A DNA stretch of 10,864 nt from Acanthamoeba lenticulata (lineage: Eukaryota; Discosea; Longamoebia; Acanthamoebidae), in the NCBI GenBank assembly GCA_002179805.1, contig NAVB01004345.1:1-10864 (forward strand). Reading direction: 5' to 3'. Below, piece by piece: positions 9,101 to 10,864 of this stretch. How positions within the stretch are numbered: the stretch's first letter is position 1; each line of letters opens with the position of its first letter. The notes beneath the pieces were generated by a model. That model did not search any database. It was not told where the DNA came from and saw only the letters and a list, made by a program, of their open reading frames with translations. The position numbers were made by a program, and so were the translations under genes.

Positions 9101-9189
9101 TCTTGAAAAACGGGCCATCACAAACGAGTACATATTATTAAGTGCAGGTGGTAGACGTACTCGCCAACGCTAATGCCATCATCTCCCAT
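6159..9189 (-). CDS. Seven-transmembrane protein fused to a degenerate protein-kinase domain
   Basis: Predicted exons: 9189-9161, 8971-8763, 8666-8558, 8454-7846, 7784-7418, 7300-7163, 7089-6965, 6884-6773, 6704-6159; about 747 residues. Hydrophobic segments lie near residues 32-54, 64-86, 99-116, 124-150, 163-186, 203-230 and 237-255. A kinase fold follows: LLGEGRNSKV glycine loop (311-320), VAVK with Lys347, likely helix-C Glu359, HRNLKVSN (432-439), ADFD (458-461), PPE (485-487), DFWAFG and DPDAR (532-536). The catalytic Asp of HRD is Asn434 and the Gly of DFG is Asp461, so phosphotransfer is doubtful. The region from DFWAFG to DPDAR is shorter than usual. The tail (567-747) is Lys/Arg/Glu-rich, probably coiled-coil, then Ser/Asp-rich. 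Seven segments would put the kinase in the cytosol if the N-terminus is outside. The role is inferred: a receptor or scaffold. The first exon (29 bases) is the weakest part of the model. Confidence 0.85.
6754..6763 (+). repeat. G10 homopolymer in an intron
   Basis: Ten G bases in a row lie in intron 6772-6705 of the 7TM-kinase gene, shortly after its donor (C10 on the sense strand). Such runs are prone to length error in sequencing; being intronic, an error would not shift the frame. Confidence 0.9.
6908..6945 (+). repeat. Compound trinucleotide repeat (AAC)6 then (GAG)n in an intron
   Basis: The plus strand shows six AAC units (6908-6925) directly followed by six-plus GAG units (6926-6945). 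The sense transcript therefore carries CTC repeats then GTT repeats, inside the intron 6964-6885 of the 7TM-kinase gene. Length variation would not change the protein. Confidence 0.9.
7090..7846 (-). other. Core of the kinase-like domain, with HRN and DFD in place of HRD and DFG
   Basis: The segment holds the VAVK lysine, the HRNLKVSN catalytic loop and the ADFD magnesium loop, split by introns at 7845-7785, 7417-7301 and 7162-7090. The Mg-binding Asn439 and Asp459 are kept, but the proton-acceptor Asp is Asn434 and the DFG glycine is Asp461. By family knowledge this combination usually marks weak or absent catalysis while nucleotide binding may remain. The general pattern is closest to tyrosine-kinase-like or Ste-type kinases, but the group cannot be fixed by eye. 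Confidence 0.75.
8506..8522 (+). repeat. (ATG)n microsatellite in an intron
   Basis: About five and a half ATG units lie within intron 8557-8455 of the 7TM-kinase gene. No coding effect is expected. Confidence 0.85.
8975..8986 (+). repeat. (CA)6 tract; TG on the sense strand, abutting a 3' splice site
   Basis: The tract ends directly before the CAG acceptor of intron 9160-8972 in the 7TM-kinase gene, taking the place of a normal pyrimidine tract. Confidence 0.9.
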
Positions 9190-9414
9190 GATCTCGTGGG
9201 AGGGGGCTAATGCAACTCAAACCGATCTCAATCGTGGAGCTAATCAGAGAGGAGAAGCGGACTTCCCCGCCGTCAACGTCCCGTGTGTTTCTGCTCTTCA
9301 ATCAACTAAACAACCCCACAACGGAAAGAAGCACCACCCGCTTCTGTTGCACTGTCGACAAATTATTACCTCAAGAAAATGGTTTCTTCTTAATAAAATG
9401 TGAGGGCAGCTGCG
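9190..9414. other. Intergenic region between the lipase gene and the 7TM-kinase gene
   Basis: These 225 bases should contain the lipase 3' UTR and the 7TM-kinase promoter on the minus strand. A TTTATTAA stretch and a TAATAATTT stretch lie near the lipase end, but no canonical AATAAA was seen on the sense strand. No other gene was recognised here. Confidence 0.55.
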
Positions 9415-10864
9415 TCAAGCGCTGTCGTCATCGCTGTCCTGGCGGAGGTTGTAGTACGAGGAACCCATGTCGTGACCCGGTATGGCCACCGCCGAGAAGT
9501 CGCGCCGCAACACCAGGTCCTCAGCCCGGGTCTTCCTCGGTCCTTCCCTCCCCTCAACCGCTACATCATGACCGCCAGAACAGACACACCCACCCACACA
9601 CACACGGGAGAGAAGGGTCAGAAGGCGCTTCGCCTCGTAAGACGTGAATGACTGGTGGAAACACGAACCTTGGAGCTGTGACTTGATGGTGCCGATACAC
9701 TCACTGATGGTGAACTCGATGTCGCAGTGGTTCTTGATGATAGAGAGGTGCTTCCACGTTTCGATCTCGCCCTCCCGGATGGCCGCAGCGACTCTCGCCG
9801 ACGTCGGGTTGGAGAGGAGGCCCTGGAAGCTGTTGAGCTGCAGACGCAGGGGCTTGATGGTGATGTCGCCCTCATACTTTTGCGTAAAGATCGAGAGCAC
9901 GGAAGTGAACGGCCCGGGCAGGCCCACTGCCGCCACGTTCTGCGCGTAGTGCTTCAGCTCGGCCTTGGTGAACTGGATCAGCTTCGTCAGCGGGTTGCGC
10001 TCCCAGCCTGCCTCATCAACACCACGCCAACGTCGTCGTCAACACATGTACCTCAATTCCAAGCCACAGAAGAGTAAAGAAGAAGAAGAAAGAGGAGCGC
10101 ACCGATGGTGGAAAAGGGAATGACGTGCGGATTGACCTGCGAGACGATGAAATGGTTCACGTTGAACATCTCGGAGAGCTTGGCCATGGGAAGATCAAAC
10201 TCGAGGGAGCCGTCCTGCCAGGTGAGGCCCTCCGAGTAGTAGGGCACCACCCGGCCAGACTTGTCCTTGGCCATGAGCGCGACCGACTCGAACACGAGCG
10301 GGATGGCGCACGAGGCCAAGCAGGCCGACCACATCAACACGTGCGGCGCCGTCAGGTAGTTAAGCAGCGTTGGATACTCGTTCTTGGAGGCCGGAGTGAC
10401 GCTGATGTTCACAATACGGCCCGTCCGCTGGTACGCCTCCAAGAACGTGATGTCGCCCAAGTTGGCCTGCACCTCACAATACAATGACAAAACGGGTGTC
10501 AGTCAATTATCGAAACCACAAAAATAAATAATAAATGACTATACAAAAGAAAGGACAAAGGAGGACCTGAAGGGTCTTCTTGAGGACGTTGATGTCGAGC
10601 AGGGTGCCCTGAGTGAAGAAACGTTTGGTCCTGCGAGCGAACGAGCTAGAGAAGAAGCCCTGCTTCGATTCAGCCTCCTTCTTCTCGAAGAAGTTGAGGT
10701 CCAGGTGCCCTTCTGAAAAAAACAAGCAAATATTAATATTATGAGAAATGAATAAATAAGAAACAATAAAAGAAGAAGCTTACCAGCAAACAGCTCAGGA
10801 ATGTCTTCGTCGGTGCAGGTGCCGACAATAGCGGCCACGATGGAGCCCGCCGAGGAGCCCGAGA
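9415..10864 (-). CDS. Patatin-like triacylglycerol lipase, SDP1/TGL3-4-5 type; 5' end beyond window
   Basis: Predicted exons: 10864-10784, 10712-10567, 10466-10103, 10007-9669, 9560-9415, giving the last 357 residues. The first visible residues, SGSSAGSIVAAIVG, contain the G-x-S-x-G nucleophile elbow of the patatin Ser-Asp dyad. The sequence TLLDINVLKKTLQANLGDITF and a later SAxLASCAIPLVFES stretch match the eukaryotic TAG-lipase branch. WQDGSLEFDLPM supplies the dyad aspartate in DGS form, as is usual in that branch, followed by NVNHFIVSQVNPH. By family knowledge these enzymes release fatty acids from triacylglycerol at the lipid droplet. The C-terminus ends in an acidic DSDDDSA tail. The N-terminal part, including the oxyanion glycine-rich loop and any DUF3336 region, is outside the window. 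The identity is secure; the last splice junction is less so. Confidence 0.93.
9561..9668 (-). other. Last intron of the lipase gene, 108 bases, frame-preserving
   Basis: The intron runs CAAG|GTTCGTG to GATGTAG|CGG. Length is a multiple of three and no stop is in frame, so an unspliced reading adds 36 residues that include a Val/Cys/Gly stretch coded by the TG-rich tract. Splicing was preferred because the donor has the same GTTCGT form as other introns here and the inserted stretch has repeat-driven composition. Confidence 0.65.
9583..9605 (+). repeat. Imperfect CA/CCCA tract; TG-rich on the sense strand, near a 3' splice site
   Basis: An interrupted CA repeat lies in intron 9668-9561 of the lipase gene, about 20 bases before the acceptor. 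Confidence 0.85.

Overview
The window looks like a piece of a compact, intron-rich protist nuclear genome, most likely an amoebozoan of the Acanthamoeba type. That assignment is inferred from gene content, short spliceosomal introns (mostly about 60-120 bases), intergenic gaps under 300 bases, and 5' splice sites of the form GT-N-C-G. No prokaryotic operon signals, RNA genes, CRISPR arrays or transposons were seen. All three genes lie on the minus strand in tandem, so transcription runs from high to low coordinates. Exon models were built by hand, joining frames with GT...AG introns of compatible phase.

Layout from right to left (transcription order). (1) 10864-9415: the C-terminal part of a patatin-like triacylglycerol lipase of the SDP1/TGL3-4-5 type. 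Its 5' end lies outside the window. It has a GSSAGS nucleophile elbow and a DGS catalytic aspartate, in five exons. (2) 9189-6159: a complete gene in nine predicted exons, about 747 residues. It encodes seven hydrophobic segments followed by a protein-kinase-like domain (HRD replaced by HRN, DFG replaced by DFD) and a charged, basic C-terminal tail. It reads as a seven-transmembrane receptor fused to a probably degenerate kinase. (3) 5908-1: the 5' part (at least 1609 residues, 14 exons) of a large secreted or surface protein. In order it has a signal peptide, a Trp/Cys-rich N-terminal region, an EGF-like module, a filamin-like Ig-fold segment, a SUEL-type galactose/rhamnose-binding lectin domain with an unusual insertion, and a run of FG-GAP (integrin-alpha-like) repeats. 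Its 3' end is outside the window.

The genes have no obvious shared pathway. One is a lipid hydrolase, one a membrane signalling protein and one an adhesive extracellular protein, and the tandem order probably reflects genome compactness. The most interesting points are the 7TM-pseudokinase fusion, the multi-domain adhesion protein with a split lectin fold, the C at position +4 in most 5' splice sites, TG tracts next to 3' splice sites, three introns that keep the reading frame open, and a strong hairpin between genes 2 and 3.
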